Below, piece after piece: positions 46,834 through 55,401 of a DNA stretch of 64,000 nt. Under the pieces are notes generated by a model, which worked only from the letters and a program-made list of their open reading frames with translations, made no database searches and was not told the origin of the DNA. Origin of the DNA: G020348185 sp964525045 (GTDB taxonomy: Bacteria; Nitrospirota; Nitrospiria; Nitrospirales; UBA8639). Positions within the stretch are counted from its first letter, which is position 1; every line of letters starts with the position of its first letter. The translations under genes and the position numbers were made by a program. Location of the stretch: assembly GCA_964525045.1 (NCBI GenBank), contig CAZGFD010000002.1, positions 186,001-250,000 of the forward strand. Reading direction: 5' to 3'.

Positions 46834-46986
46834 GAAGGATGTTCAAAAAGTTCGTCCAACAAGGCCGCACCTTGCTTGCTACGTTCCGCAGGACGTCACC
46901 CTTGTTGGCGCGCGGAGCGTACACGGGAGTACGTGAGCACGACAAAAGACCGAGAACGCCGTTGGCGGGCTTTTTCAACATCCTTC
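46834..46986. repeat. MITE-like element inside the rTCA operon
   Basis: The ends form a 17-bp terminal inverted repeat: GAAGGATGTTCAAAAAG at 46834-46850 and CTTTTTCAACATCCTTC at 46970-46986 (16 of 17 pairs). Inside, GTCCAACAAGGCC and GCCGTTGGCGGG continue an imperfect stem, and GTACACGGGAGTAC is a smaller one. It encodes nothing. I recall closely similar copies from other Nitrospira sequences, but could not check. The last base of the element is also the last base of the frdA stop codon. Confidence 0.75.
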
Positions 46987-48566
46987 TATGTTCGTCTTGT
47001 GTATGCGGGCAATATCATCGGGGAACTCACTTGATCAGACACACCATGTTTTTGGGCATCGGCTCGAAATCGTTCCAAATGGGTAAGTGTCAACTTTCCC
47101 TGGGAGCAGGATTTGGCGCGATGTGATGCGGTTAATCCCGCTCGCTTTCCAAACACCATGATATCCAATAAGGAATTCCCCATTAATCGGTTTCGCCCAT
47201 GAAGCCCCCCCGACGTTTCGCCGGCCACAAATAAATTCTTGACCGGAGTTTCACTGTTTTCATCTATTTTTACACCGCCGTTTTGATAATGAAGAGTCGG
47301 ATAAATCAGCACCGGATCTTTTCGAATATCGACGCCATATCGTTCGTATTGACGGACCATGGCCGGGAAGTGTTTATCAAGAGTTCCGGGGCCATGTTCT
47401 ACTTCCAGTAAGGGGGTATCGAGCCATACCCCCACCCGGCCACTGGCGGTTCGCACCCCACGCCCCTCTTCGCATTCGCGTATGATCGAGGAAGAGACCA
47501 CATCTCTTGTATCTAATTCATTGACGAATCGTTCCCCCTTGGCGTTTACCAGATGGCCACCTTCAGACCGAATGCCTTCCGTGACCAAGGCCCCCACTAA
47601 TTGTTCAGGATAAATACCCCCCGAGGGATGATATTGAAAGGTATCGATTTGCACCAAAGGCGCCCCCATGCGATAGGCAAGGACCATTCCATCACCAGTA
47701 GCTCCATAATGATTACTGGTCGGAAACCCTTGAATGTGTAAACGGCCAATACCCCCAGTGGCCAACACAACGGTTTTTGCCGCAATGACGATCAAGCGGT
47801 GGTTGTCCAAATCTCGCAACACCGCCCCCGTGCAGGTTCCCTCTTCATCACTAAGAAGTTCCACAGCGGCAGAGAACTCAAACAAAGGGATTTTTTGATT
47901 CAGCACCTCATCTTTCAAAACTCGCATCAGTTCGAGTCCCGTGTAGTCAGAACAGGTTACCAGACGTTCCTTGGAACTTCCGCCACCCTTTTTGACATGG
48001 AGATTTCCATCAGCATCACGATCAAACAGAACCCCGAGTTTGAGCAGCCATTGCGCGATGGACGGCCCTTCCTCCACCATGACTTTCAGAAGTTGGTGGT
48101 CATTTTTCATATGGCCACCCTTGAGCGTGTCTAAAAAGTGCTGGACGGGAGAATCATTCGGGGCCACCGCGATTTGCATGCCACCTTGGGCCATGACGGA
48201 ATTGGAATCAGCCAGGCGGAGCTTCGTCGCGAGAATCACCCTGGCCCCTTCTGCATGGGCATGCAAGGCCGCAGCACAGCCTGCGCCTCCTCCACCCACG
48301 ACCAGCACATCAACCGTATAATCCGGGGTTAAAAGGAGATCCTTTGGAACAGGACTCTCCCCCTCCAAAACCGAGGCCAATTCACGAACTGTAAGATCTC
48401 CGGCATTCGGTCCAAACTTGATTGGCCGGTAGGCTTGCTCACGATGATCTGGATGATATTTTTTTATGAGGGTTTCGCGATCAGCAGGTGAAATTTTGGG
48501 AAGGGTTTGGGACCGACGGGCGTCACGGGACTTATGCACGATGTCATGGAGAGCAGCAATATCCAT
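46986..48566 (-). CDS. frdA: Fumarate reductase/succinate dehydrogenase flavoprotein-like subunit
   Basis: The 526-residue protein binds FAD through DVLVVGGGGAGCAAALHA (~86-103). The active-site segments are FQYHPSGGIYP, TEGIRSEGGHLVN, RDVVSSSII, TLHYQNGGVKID and GLHGRNRLMGNSLLD, all in the order of FrdA/SdhA. In E. coli FrdA the FAD is bound covalently by a His in RSHTVAAEGG; here the aligned residue is Asn122 (DSNSVMAQGG), so the flavin is probably non-covalent. The first ~80 residues are a non-homologous extension. With frdB and no visible membrane anchor gene in the operon, a soluble reductase of the rTCA type is inferred. It ends exactly at the MITE-like element. Confidence 0.88.
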   Translation of the reverse strand: MDIAALHDIVHKSRDARRSQTLPKISPADRETLIKKYHPDHREQAYRPIKFGPNAGDLTVRELASVLEGESPVPKDLLLTPDYTVDVLVVGGGGAGCAAALHAHAEGARVILATKLRLADSNSVMAQGGMQIAVAPNDSPVQHFLDTLKGGHMKNDHQLLKVMVEEGPSIAQWLLKLGVLFDRDADGNLHVKKGGGSSKERLVTCSDYTGLELMRVLKDEVLNQKIPLFEFSAAVELLSDEEGTCTGAVLRDLDNHRLIVIAAKTVVLATGGIGRLHIQGFPTSNHYGATGDGMVLAYRMGAPLVQIDTFQYHPSGGIYPEQLVGALVTEGIRSEGGHLVNAKGERFVNELDTRDVVSSSIIRECEEGRGVRTASGRVGVWLDTPLLEVEHGPGTLDKHFPAMVRQYERYGVDIRKDPVLIYPTLHYQNGGVKIDENSETPVKNLFVAGETSGGLHGRNRLMGNSLLDIMVFGKRAGLTASHRAKSCSQGKLTLTHLERFRADAQKHGVSDQVSSPMILPAYTRRT

Positions 48567-48622
48567 GAAGGGGAGTCTCAGTCACTCACAGGTTAACAAA
48601 ACCATTCCTCTTTTTCAGCGGG

Positions 48623-49342
48623 CTAGGGAATGGTCGCCGAAGCGTTTTGGAGTTCCTCATCATTCATTTTCAACACCCGTTCCCAATCTGCCCGGTACTG
48701 CCCTTCTTCAATGGAGTTAATTCGTTTTGTCAGGCCCTGCGGGTTTTCGGTGAAGTGGACGCCGTGCGCCCGGCTGGCATACACGGCGACAAGATTTGGC
48801 GCGATATCGGCAATACACACCGGGGCACACATCCCGCACATCACGCAATTCATAAACATTTCCGAGACCGCTTTAAAGTCCCCAAACACTGCCCGCCAGA
48901 CTCCTTCCCTGACATCAATGGTCTGAGGACAGGCTTCGGTGCACGCGTTGCAGTTTCGGCAAAGGGGAGCTTCAGGATAGAGACTAAACAGATCCTGTTT
49001 GGGGTCCTTGAGCTCAGTAAGGTCATAGATGGCTTTGCGGGCCGGGAAGGGGGGCATAAACGAAAAGGACATCCCATCTTCAACAGCAAAGGAACAGGCT
49101 AAGCAGGTTTTGACCTTGGGGTCATCTTTGGTCCGGTAATAGGTTCCACAAGCTCCGCAAAAACCTCCCAGACAACCGGCTCCCCGAACCACATCATGGC
49201 CGGTATACCACAAGGCTTTCATTAGCGTAATACCAGCCGGAACCTGATGCATTTTTCCAGCGATCTCCACCGTCACCATTTTCGGTTGGAGACCCTCTTC
49301 TGCCGTTAAGGCTTCTTCTTTATCAAATGTGTCAGAATCCAT
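48623..49342 (-). CDS. frdB: Fumarate reductase iron-sulfur subunit
   Basis: The N-terminal ferredoxin-like domain carries a [2Fe-2S] site (GAGCLGGFCGACG, later C in VKTCLAC). The C-terminal half carries CRNCNACTEACP and CVMCGMCAPVC, two four-Cys clusters that look like [4Fe-4S] sites. In the usual SdhB the middle sites are one [4Fe-4S] and one [3Fe-4S]. This protein (239 aa) would pass electrons between FrdA and an unknown donor. It lies 56 nt upstream of frdA. There is no strong Shine-Dalgarno at the ATG 49342. Confidence 0.9.
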   Translation of the reverse strand: MDSDTFDKEEALTAEEGLQPKMVTVEIAGKMHQVPAGITLMKALWYTGHDVVRGAGCLGGFCGACGTYYRTKDDPKVKTCLACSFAVEDGMSFSFMPPFPARKAIYDLTELKDPKQDLFSLYPEAPLCRNCNACTEACPQTIDVREGVWRAVFGDFKAVSEMFMNCVMCGMCAPVCIADIAPNLVAVYASRAHGVHFTENPQGLTKRINSIEEGQYRADWERVLKMNDEELQNASATIP

Positions 49343-49483
49343 AAGAATAATTTGGCCGACCCAAGGATATTACCCCAAGAGCCGGCCATACCTTGGTTAC
49401 GATGTCACGTCTCGTTTCCCGCGCTTGCTGAGCTTAAATCGGATTACCCGCGCGCGTTTACCTCAGCTCGGCTTTGTTGGAAT

Positions 49484-51730
49484 TTAGTTTAAGGCATTTA
49501 GGGCTGAGCCGGCTTTGAACCATGTGAGCTGTTGCTCGGTCATACTATGGTTTGCCTGAATCTTGATCTCTTTTCCGTCTTTTTTATGTATGATGATATC
49601 GACCGGCTTCCCAGGAGCTAGACCATTCAGCCCCTTAACAGAAATACGATCTTCTTGTTCAATGTGATCGTAATCACTGGCATTCGCAAATGTCATCGGA
49701 AGAATGCCTTGCTTTTTGAGGTTGGTTTCATGGATTCTGGCGAAACTCTTCGTCAGCACCGCCTTGACCCCTAAAAACCGGGGGGACATGGCTGCATGTT
49801 CCCGGCTACTCCCCTCTCCATAATTCTCATCACCAACCACAAAGGAACCGATGCCTTTGGATTGATAATCACGCGCAATCTGGGCGATGTTAAGGCCTGA
49901 TTCACCCGTCAACACATTGTTTCCCTTGCCGGCTTCCGTGGAAAACGCATTATTGGCCCCTAAAAACATATTGTCGCTGATTTTATCAAGATGTCCTCGG
50001 AATTTGAGCCAAGGACCGGCTGGAGAAATATGATCAGTTGTGGTCTTGCCCTTGGTTTTGATCAACATCGGCAGCTTTTCAAAGTCCTTTCCATCCCATC
50101 TCGGGAAGGGCTTCAAAATTTGCAGTCGCTCGCTCGTCGGGGGAATGTCGACTTGAAGACCCTCGCCATTTTCTGCGGGAGGGACAAACCCCTCTTCCCC
50201 TTTCGCAAAACCCTTGGACGGCAATTCATCCCCTTGAGGTGGCTCAAACTTGAGTTCCTTTCCCTCAGCCGTTTTCAGACTTCCATGCATGGGATCAAAG
50301 GTTAAATCACCCGAAAAGGCATAGGCGGTCACAATTTCAGGGCTTGCCAGGAATGATAAGGTCTCCGCGATACCGTCATTTCTTCCAGGGAAATTCCGAT
50401 TAAATGTGCTGACGATCGAATCGGCCTTGCCTTTCACCCCATCGGCCCGCTTCCATTGACCAATACACGGACCACAGGCATTGGCTAATACCGTTGCGCC
50501 CATGGCCTCGAAGGTCTCCATGAATCCATCGCGCTTCATGGTATGGAAAATCCGCTCGGAGCCGGGGCTGACCAAGAAAGCCGTCCTGGCTTTGAGGCCG
50601 GCTTTCAAGCCTTGTTGGGCGATATGTGCCGCACGTCCGATATCCTCATAGGAGGAGTTCGTACAGCTTCCAACCAGAGTCGCTTTTAATTGAACTGGGT
50701 ACCCCTTCTCCTTGGCTTCAGCCGCCATCTTAGAAATCGGCCGAGCTAAGTCGGGGGTATGCGGCCCGACGACATGAGGCTCAAGAGTCGACAGGTCTAT
50801 TTCGACGATTTGATCATAATATTTTTCCGGCGACTGGTAGACTTCAGGATCAGCCACCAGAAGCTCCCGATTGGCTTCAGCCAATTTGGCAATGTCATCT
50901 CGATCGGTGATGTTCAGATAATCGACCATTTTTTGATCGAAGGGAAATACGGATGTGGTGGCGCCTAATTCAGCTCCCATATTCGTAATGGTGCCTTTTC
51001 CCGTCGCGCTAATCGTCTCGGCTCCAGGGCCAAAGTATTCAACGATTTTATTGGTACCGCCTTTGACCGTGAGAAGACCACACAGGTAAAGAATGACGTC
51101 CTTTGGTGAGGCCCAGCCATTTAATTGTCCAGTGAGCTTCACTCCAATCAGTTTAGGGTGAAGGACCTCCCACGGGAGACCCGCCATCACTTCCCCCGCA
51201 TCAGCTCCGCCAACCCCGATGGCCAGCATCCCGAGCCCTCCCCCATTCGGCGTGTGCGAATCGGTCCCAATTATCAAACCACCTGGGAAGGCATAATTTT
51301 CCAACACGACTTGGTGGATGATACCGGCCCCCGGTTTCCAAAATCCGATTCCATATTTTTTCGCTGCAGAAGCCAGGAAATTATAGACTTCTTTATTTTC
51401 ATCGCAGGCGCGCAGGAGATCTTTTTCGGATCCCACTTCAGCGCGAATCAGGTGATCACAGTGAATCGTGCTGGGAACGGCGGCCTGCTTTTTTCCTGCC
51501 TGCATAAATTGTAGCATGGCCATTTGGGCAGTGGCATCCTGCATCGCCACCCGGTCGGGCCGCAGAGCCAGCATCGCCTTCCCCCGCTCCCAGACTTGGG
51601 TGTCAAAATTATCCGCGTGGGAAACCAGAATTTTTTCAGCCAGCGTGAGGGGTCTGCCAAATTTCTTGCGAGCCTTCTCCACAACTGAAGGCATTGAGTT
51701 ATAGAGCTTTTTCACGAGTTCTAGTGACAT
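49484..51730 (-). CDS. acn: Aconitate hydratase
   Basis: Acn isomerises citrate and isocitrate; in the reductive cycle it supplies citrate from isocitrate for ATP-citrate lyase. The 748-residue form is of the mitochondrial/AcnA-like type. The substrate segments DSHTPNGGGLG, the [4Fe-4S] Cys ligands in GSCTNSSYED and ACGPCIGQW, and a C-terminal GSSREHAAMSPRFLG are all present. The start at 51730 is chosen because GGAGAG lies 6 nt upstream and MSLELVKKLY then follows; the frame extends 36 codons further up but into non-homologous sequence. It is 67 nt from aclA. Confidence 0.96.
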   Translation of the reverse strand: MSLELVKKLYNSMPSVVEKARKKFGRPLTLAEKILVSHADNFDTQVWERGKAMLALRPDRVAMQDATAQMAMLQFMQAGKKQAAVPSTIHCDHLIRAEVGSEKDLLRACDENKEVYNFLASAAKKYGIGFWKPGAGIIHQVVLENYAFPGGLIIGTDSHTPNGGGLGMLAIGVGGADAGEVMAGLPWEVLHPKLIGVKLTGQLNGWASPKDVILYLCGLLTVKGGTNKIVEYFGPGAETISATGKGTITNMGAELGATTSVFPFDQKMVDYLNITDRDDIAKLAEANRELLVADPEVYQSPEKYYDQIVEIDLSTLEPHVVGPHTPDLARPISKMAAEAKEKGYPVQLKATLVGSCTNSSYEDIGRAAHIAQQGLKAGLKARTAFLVSPGSERIFHTMKRDGFMETFEAMGATVLANACGPCIGQWKRADGVKGKADSIVSTFNRNFPGRNDGIAETLSFLASPEIVTAYAFSGDLTFDPMHGSLKTAEGKELKFEPPQGDELPSKGFAKGEEGFVPPAENGEGLQVDIPPTSERLQILKPFPRWDGKDFEKLPMLIKTKGKTTTDHISPAGPWLKFRGHLDKISDNMFLGANNAFSTEAGKGNNVLTGESGLNIAQIARDYQSKGIGSFVVGDENYGEGSSREHAAMSPRFLGVKAVLTKSFARIHETNLKKQGILPMTFANASDYDHIEQEDRISVKGLNGLAPGKPVDIIIHKKDGKEIKIQANHSMTEQQLTWFKAGSALNALN

Positions 51731-51797
51731 ATCGATCTCTCCATCTGTTTTCGGCGAAGCGGAACACCTACGCCGTTCAGGATCTATAAATGAAAAC

Positions 51798-53624
51798 CTA
51801 TTTGAGGGGTGGCACTTCCCGGCGCTTCGGCGCCGCATAATTGACTAAATAATTAAACAACCGGATCAAGCGACTTCCTTGCCGTTTTTGGTCAGCCCAA
51901 TGGCCAATTAAGCCAATAGTCCGGGCCAAAATGAAAAACCCGTTCAAACTGTCAACGGGGAATCCAAGGTCGACTAATACCGCCGCCATGGTTCCATCCA
52001 CATTTAAGATCAGATTATCTTTCTTGGCCGCTGTCACCTTTTCGACTTCTAAAGCAAAGTCGAGGTGTGGGGTCGGGATTCCAAGACTTTTCACGTATTT
52101 CACCAACTCCTGAACCCGTTTGTCCGGATTGCGTAAACTTTTCACTCGATGTCCAATACCCGGAACAGGGCCAACGTTTTTCTTCATATAGCCTAAGAAT
52201 TCATCGACCGACATCTTGTGATCGATTGCATACTTGAAATAGTTACCTGCGTCCGTCACCGCTCCTCCAAACCGGGGGCCGATCATGATGAGCCCAGCCG
52301 CAACCGCTTGAGACAACCCGATCCCGGCGCAAGCCGCAATAATCGTTGTCAACGCACCACTGACACAGGGGCCATGATCCGCCGAGAGAATGAGAATTCG
52401 TTTAATGACTTCCGCTTCATGTTTGGAAATGAGTCGTTTATCCCAGAGCAAGCCGATAATATGGGGAATATCATACCCTTTATTGATCAATTCCGAGGCC
52501 GGATAACCATCATAAAGCGGCTCGTCACCTCGATCGTCGCTAATGGTTGATTTAATAAGGGGGGCCACCAACACCTCGCCCGCGACCATGCTTTGTTCAA
52601 CTGTTTTGGGGAGTGCCGGGACCCGATCAGGACTGAGATCAGGAATAGGCTTGACCTCTCCGCTCTTCACTAAGTCTTCGTAGGTTTTCTTGATGGCCGG
52701 GCCAAGGGCGCCAAAGGTTTCCGGAACCGTTGCCCCGGATTTTTTGAGCGCCTCGGATTTCGCACGAGCCGATCCTTCGCCTTTTAACCCTTCTTTGGCG
52801 CCGGCATGACCAAACTTCATTCCCTTGGGCAGACTTTCCTGACAAAAACCTGAGACCACGGCGAGCAGTTTAATCCGTCGTTTTTTGGCCCCGAACCATT
52901 CTGCAGCCCGCTCTTCCAGATCTCCACCCATCTCCCCCACAATCACCACCGCTTTGGTTTGGGGATCCTTTTCAAACATTTCAAGATACGACACATAATC
53001 CGTTCCCGGATAGGCATCGCCGCCGATCCCGATTGCGGTCGTGATGCCATCCGCAAACTGGGAACAGATCCAGATAATTTCGTTGGACAGGCCTCCGGAT
53101 TTGGTGATCACCCCAAATGAACCAGGACGATAGAGTTTACAAGCGACCAAATTATCAAAAGCGCCACCGATGACGCCCAGACGACATTCTCCGGCAGATA
53201 TCACACCAATCGATGAAGGACCGTTAAAAATTTTACCGAGCTTTCGCGCATGTTTCCCCAACAACTTCGAATCCTTTTCCGGAACACCCTCGGTGATCAT
53301 GGAAACAGTCTGGATTTTTGCATCATCCAAAGCTTCCATTGCGCCCGCATAAGCCCGGTCGGCTCCGATGTAGACGAGACTCGTGTTGATTTCAGGGTGA
53401 TGCGCCGTCGCCTCTGCGACGGTTTTATAGACCGGGATGGTGACTAAGTCCGTCCCACAAATCACTTCGTTGGTTTTTCCCGCATCCGGTGGATACACAA
53501 AAGCCGACACATTCAGCGGCTGTTTAATCATGTACCGAAATTCAGCCATCCTTCGGGCTGCGTTGACACCAGCCGCTCCTCCTTGAATCACAACATGGGT
53601 ATCTTTTGTTGCCAGGATGCTCAT
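51798..53624 (-). CDS. aclA: ATP-citrate lyase, large subunit
   Basis: ATP-citrate lyase cleaves citrate with CoA and ATP to acetyl-CoA and oxaloacetate, the defining step of this form of rTCA. The 608-residue subunit has two parts. The N-terminal SucD-like domain contains the phospho-His in KFGHAGAKEG; the C-terminal citrate-synthase-like domain contains LSADHGPCVSGAL, MIGPRFGGAV and PGIGHRVKSLRNPDKR. The length equals the ~608-residue green sulfur bacterial AclA. It lies 32 nt downstream of aclB, with GGGAGA before the ATG. Confidence 0.96.
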   Translation of the reverse strand: MSILATKDTHVVIQGGAAGVNAARRMAEFRYMIKQPLNVSAFVYPPDAGKTNEVICGTDLVTIPVYKTVAEATAHHPEINTSLVYIGADRAYAGAMEALDDAKIQTVSMITEGVPEKDSKLLGKHARKLGKIFNGPSSIGVISAGECRLGVIGGAFDNLVACKLYRPGSFGVITKSGGLSNEIIWICSQFADGITTAIGIGGDAYPGTDYVSYLEMFEKDPQTKAVVIVGEMGGDLEERAAEWFGAKKRRIKLLAVVSGFCQESLPKGMKFGHAGAKEGLKGEGSARAKSEALKKSGATVPETFGALGPAIKKTYEDLVKSGEVKPIPDLSPDRVPALPKTVEQSMVAGEVLVAPLIKSTISDDRGDEPLYDGYPASELINKGYDIPHIIGLLWDKRLISKHEAEVIKRILILSADHGPCVSGALTTIIAACAGIGLSQAVAAGLIMIGPRFGGAVTDAGNYFKYAIDHKMSVDEFLGYMKKNVGPVPGIGHRVKSLRNPDKRVQELVKYVKSLGIPTPHLDFALEVEKVTAAKKDNLILNVDGTMAAVLVDLGFPVDSLNGFFILARTIGLIGHWADQKRQGSRLIRLFNYLVNYAAPKRREVPPLK

Positions 53625-53656
53625 CGATCAATCTCCCAATTCATTAGTTCAGTAAA

Positions 53657-54853
53657 TTATTTATTTGCCAGAGCCATATCCACGATGTCAGTCAACGGTG
53701 TGTAGCGATCGAAGACTTCGATATCAAAACCTTCGTTCTTCAGGGCTCGCATGGCCGCCAATCCTTCTTTCTCATTGGGGCCACCACGCCGGACCCAAAT
53801 CTTCACACCATCCAGTTTGCCCTCGCTCTTGGCGTTCCGAAAGGCATTGATGATCCCACCAAAGGTCTTTTTCACATCGGTAAAGTTGGCAATCGCCCCG
53901 CCGACAATGATGTGCTTAATTTTCGGCAGCGAACAGACTTTTTCAGTGAGGACCTCAACCGCCCAGTCAGGCGGATCCCCTGAATATTCAGCATAATTGG
54001 CTAATTTCCCACCCCGTGCCACAACGGCATCAGAATAATACACACTGGCGCCACCCCCTGCCGGAAGCATGGCGATGGTGCCTCCGGGAATTTCAATGAG
54101 CTTGACGGAGCCTTTCACTTTTGAATCGACCGACATGACGTCTTCTTCATTTTTGGTATAAGCACGTCCAAATTCCGCGGCAAAGTGGAAATCCCAATCC
54201 TTATGGCGGAACTTGGCATCCCCATCGAGGAGTGTAACCGCGTCCAAGGCCACGAGGTCCCCCGCCGCATTTTTTACCACCGGATTGATTTCCAAATATT
54301 GTGCATCTTCATTATCAAAACACGCAAAAAGTTTCTTTAGAAATTCTGCCATCTTAGCCGCCGTGTCTCCCGAAAACCCTGCCTCTTTTGCCAATGAGGA
54401 TAGGGCCGCGTCCGTCGGCGTTTCTCCAATATCGACCAGGATTCGTTTCACCTTTTCCCAGTTCTCCTCTACTTCAATTCCCCCGCAATTCGCGACCATG
54501 ATTTCCACTCCGTCACGTGTGGACTTGGCACTGGCATAATACTCATCGGTATGGTCAATCATTTCGGAAACTATCACCTGGCCGATCGTGATTGATTCGA
54601 CCTTTTTCCCAAGCATCTCTCGGACCGCAGCTTTGGCTCCGGCCAAATCCAAGCCGACCTTCACCAGACCAAGCTTAAACCGCGACCCTAATGCTTCATG
54701 GGCTTTGGCCACTAATTTGCCAGTCTGGAGCCAGTCGTTGGCCTGAGCTAATCGGTCAAATTCTTCAGACGAACTGACGACGAGGTAATTGGGAGTGTGC
54801 AATCCCCATTTTCTCAGTAAGCCCATTCCCGGGCCTTCAAGAACTTTTGCCAT
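53657..54853 (-). CDS. aclB: ATP-citrate lyase, small subunit
   Basis: The 398-residue SucC-like subunit carries the ATP-grasp domain. Landmarks are GMGLLRKWGLHTPNYLVV at the start, KLVAKAHEALGSRFKLGLV, YLEINPVV, DAKFRHKDWDF, and VRRGGPNEKEGLAAM near the end. The ATG at 54853 is preferred over the longer frame (54958), because GGAAGG lies 6 nt upstream and the 398-residue length fits the family. It is the first gene of the rTCA operon. About 85-105 nt upstream is the 20-bp element shared with idh. Confidence 0.96.
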   Translation of the reverse strand: MAKVLEGPGMGLLRKWGLHTPNYLVVSSSEEFDRLAQANDWLQTGKLVAKAHEALGSRFKLGLVKVGLDLAGAKAAVREMLGKKVESITIGQVIVSEMIDHTDEYYASAKSTRDGVEIMVANCGGIEVEENWEKVKRILVDIGETPTDAALSSLAKEAGFSGDTAAKMAEFLKKLFACFDNEDAQYLEINPVVKNAAGDLVALDAVTLLDGDAKFRHKDWDFHFAAEFGRAYTKNEEDVMSVDSKVKGSVKLIEIPGGTIAMLPAGGGASVYYSDAVVARGGKLANYAEYSGDPPDWAVEVLTEKVCSLPKIKHIIVGGAIANFTDVKKTFGGIINAFRNAKSEGKLDGVKIWVRRGGPNEKEGLAAMRALKNEGFDIEVFDRYTPLTDIVDMALANK

Positions 54854-54937
54854 AACGGACCTTCCTTTATTAAGACAAGATTTGAGTGCTCCACGAAAAC
54901 GTGGGAAAGGGGATTTTACGGTGATACGACAGCCCTT

Positions 54938-54957
54938 GCAATCAATCAAAAGACCCA
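54938..54957 (-). promoter_or_regulatory. Shared 20-bp upstream element, aclB side
   Basis: On the minus strand it reads TGGGTCTTTTGATTGATTGC, about 105 nt before the aclB ATG. TTGATT could be a -35 box, with TATCAC 17 nt further (54921-54926) as a poor -10. The identical sequence faces idh at 55286-55305. Confidence 0.65.
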
Positions 54958-55225
54958 ATTCTCAGACCTAAAGCCCCAGAAAAAAAATGGGAAGGAGGCC
55001 GATTTTGTAAGATCTGGATTGGTTTTTAAAAAAATTTCAATTAAATTAATCGGTTATGAATTTTTATTACCTCCGCGCTCCTGAATTGAGAACGCATGTA
55101 TCAGAAAAAAGAACTTGGACCCTGGGTTAGTTTGGGCAATTATTCTAAGGGGAAAAACCATTTAGAGGGTTGATGTTGAGACTCAATGACGGTTGAGCTT
55201 CATTTTTGCGTTGTATTGCTGGGGA

Positions 55226-55267
55226 AAGACCCAAACGTCCTTAAAGATCTTGCCTTCTTTGGGTCTT
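55226..55267. promoter_or_regulatory. AAGACCCAAA inverted repeat in the divergent promoter region
   Basis: AAGACCCAAA (55226-55235) and TTTGGGTCTT (55258-55267) form a perfect 10-bp inverted repeat with a 22-nt spacer. The same AAGACCCA half-site is part of both 20-bp elements (54950-54957 and 55286-55293), giving four copies in the region. It may be an operator for a dimeric regulator, or a hairpin. Confidence 0.5.
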
Positions 55268-55285
55268 AAGTATCTTAACTCAAAA

Positions 55286-55305
55286 TGGGTCTTTTGATTG
55301 ATTGC
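55286..55305 (+). promoter_or_regulatory. Shared 20-bp upstream element, idh side
   Basis: TGGGTCTTTTGATTGATTGC lies 116 nt before the idh ATG. TTGATT (55294-55299) with TAAAAT (55316-55321) at a 16-nt spacing forms a plausible sigma-70-type promoter, leaving an 80-nt leader. Confidence 0.65.
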
Positions 55306-55401
55306 CAGACAGAAATAAAATAATTAGAATTTTCCGTTGCCAAATAGTTTTTCGTTTACAAACCAAAACATTCATTTAGCCAATCTTAATGAGGAAAAGC
55401 C

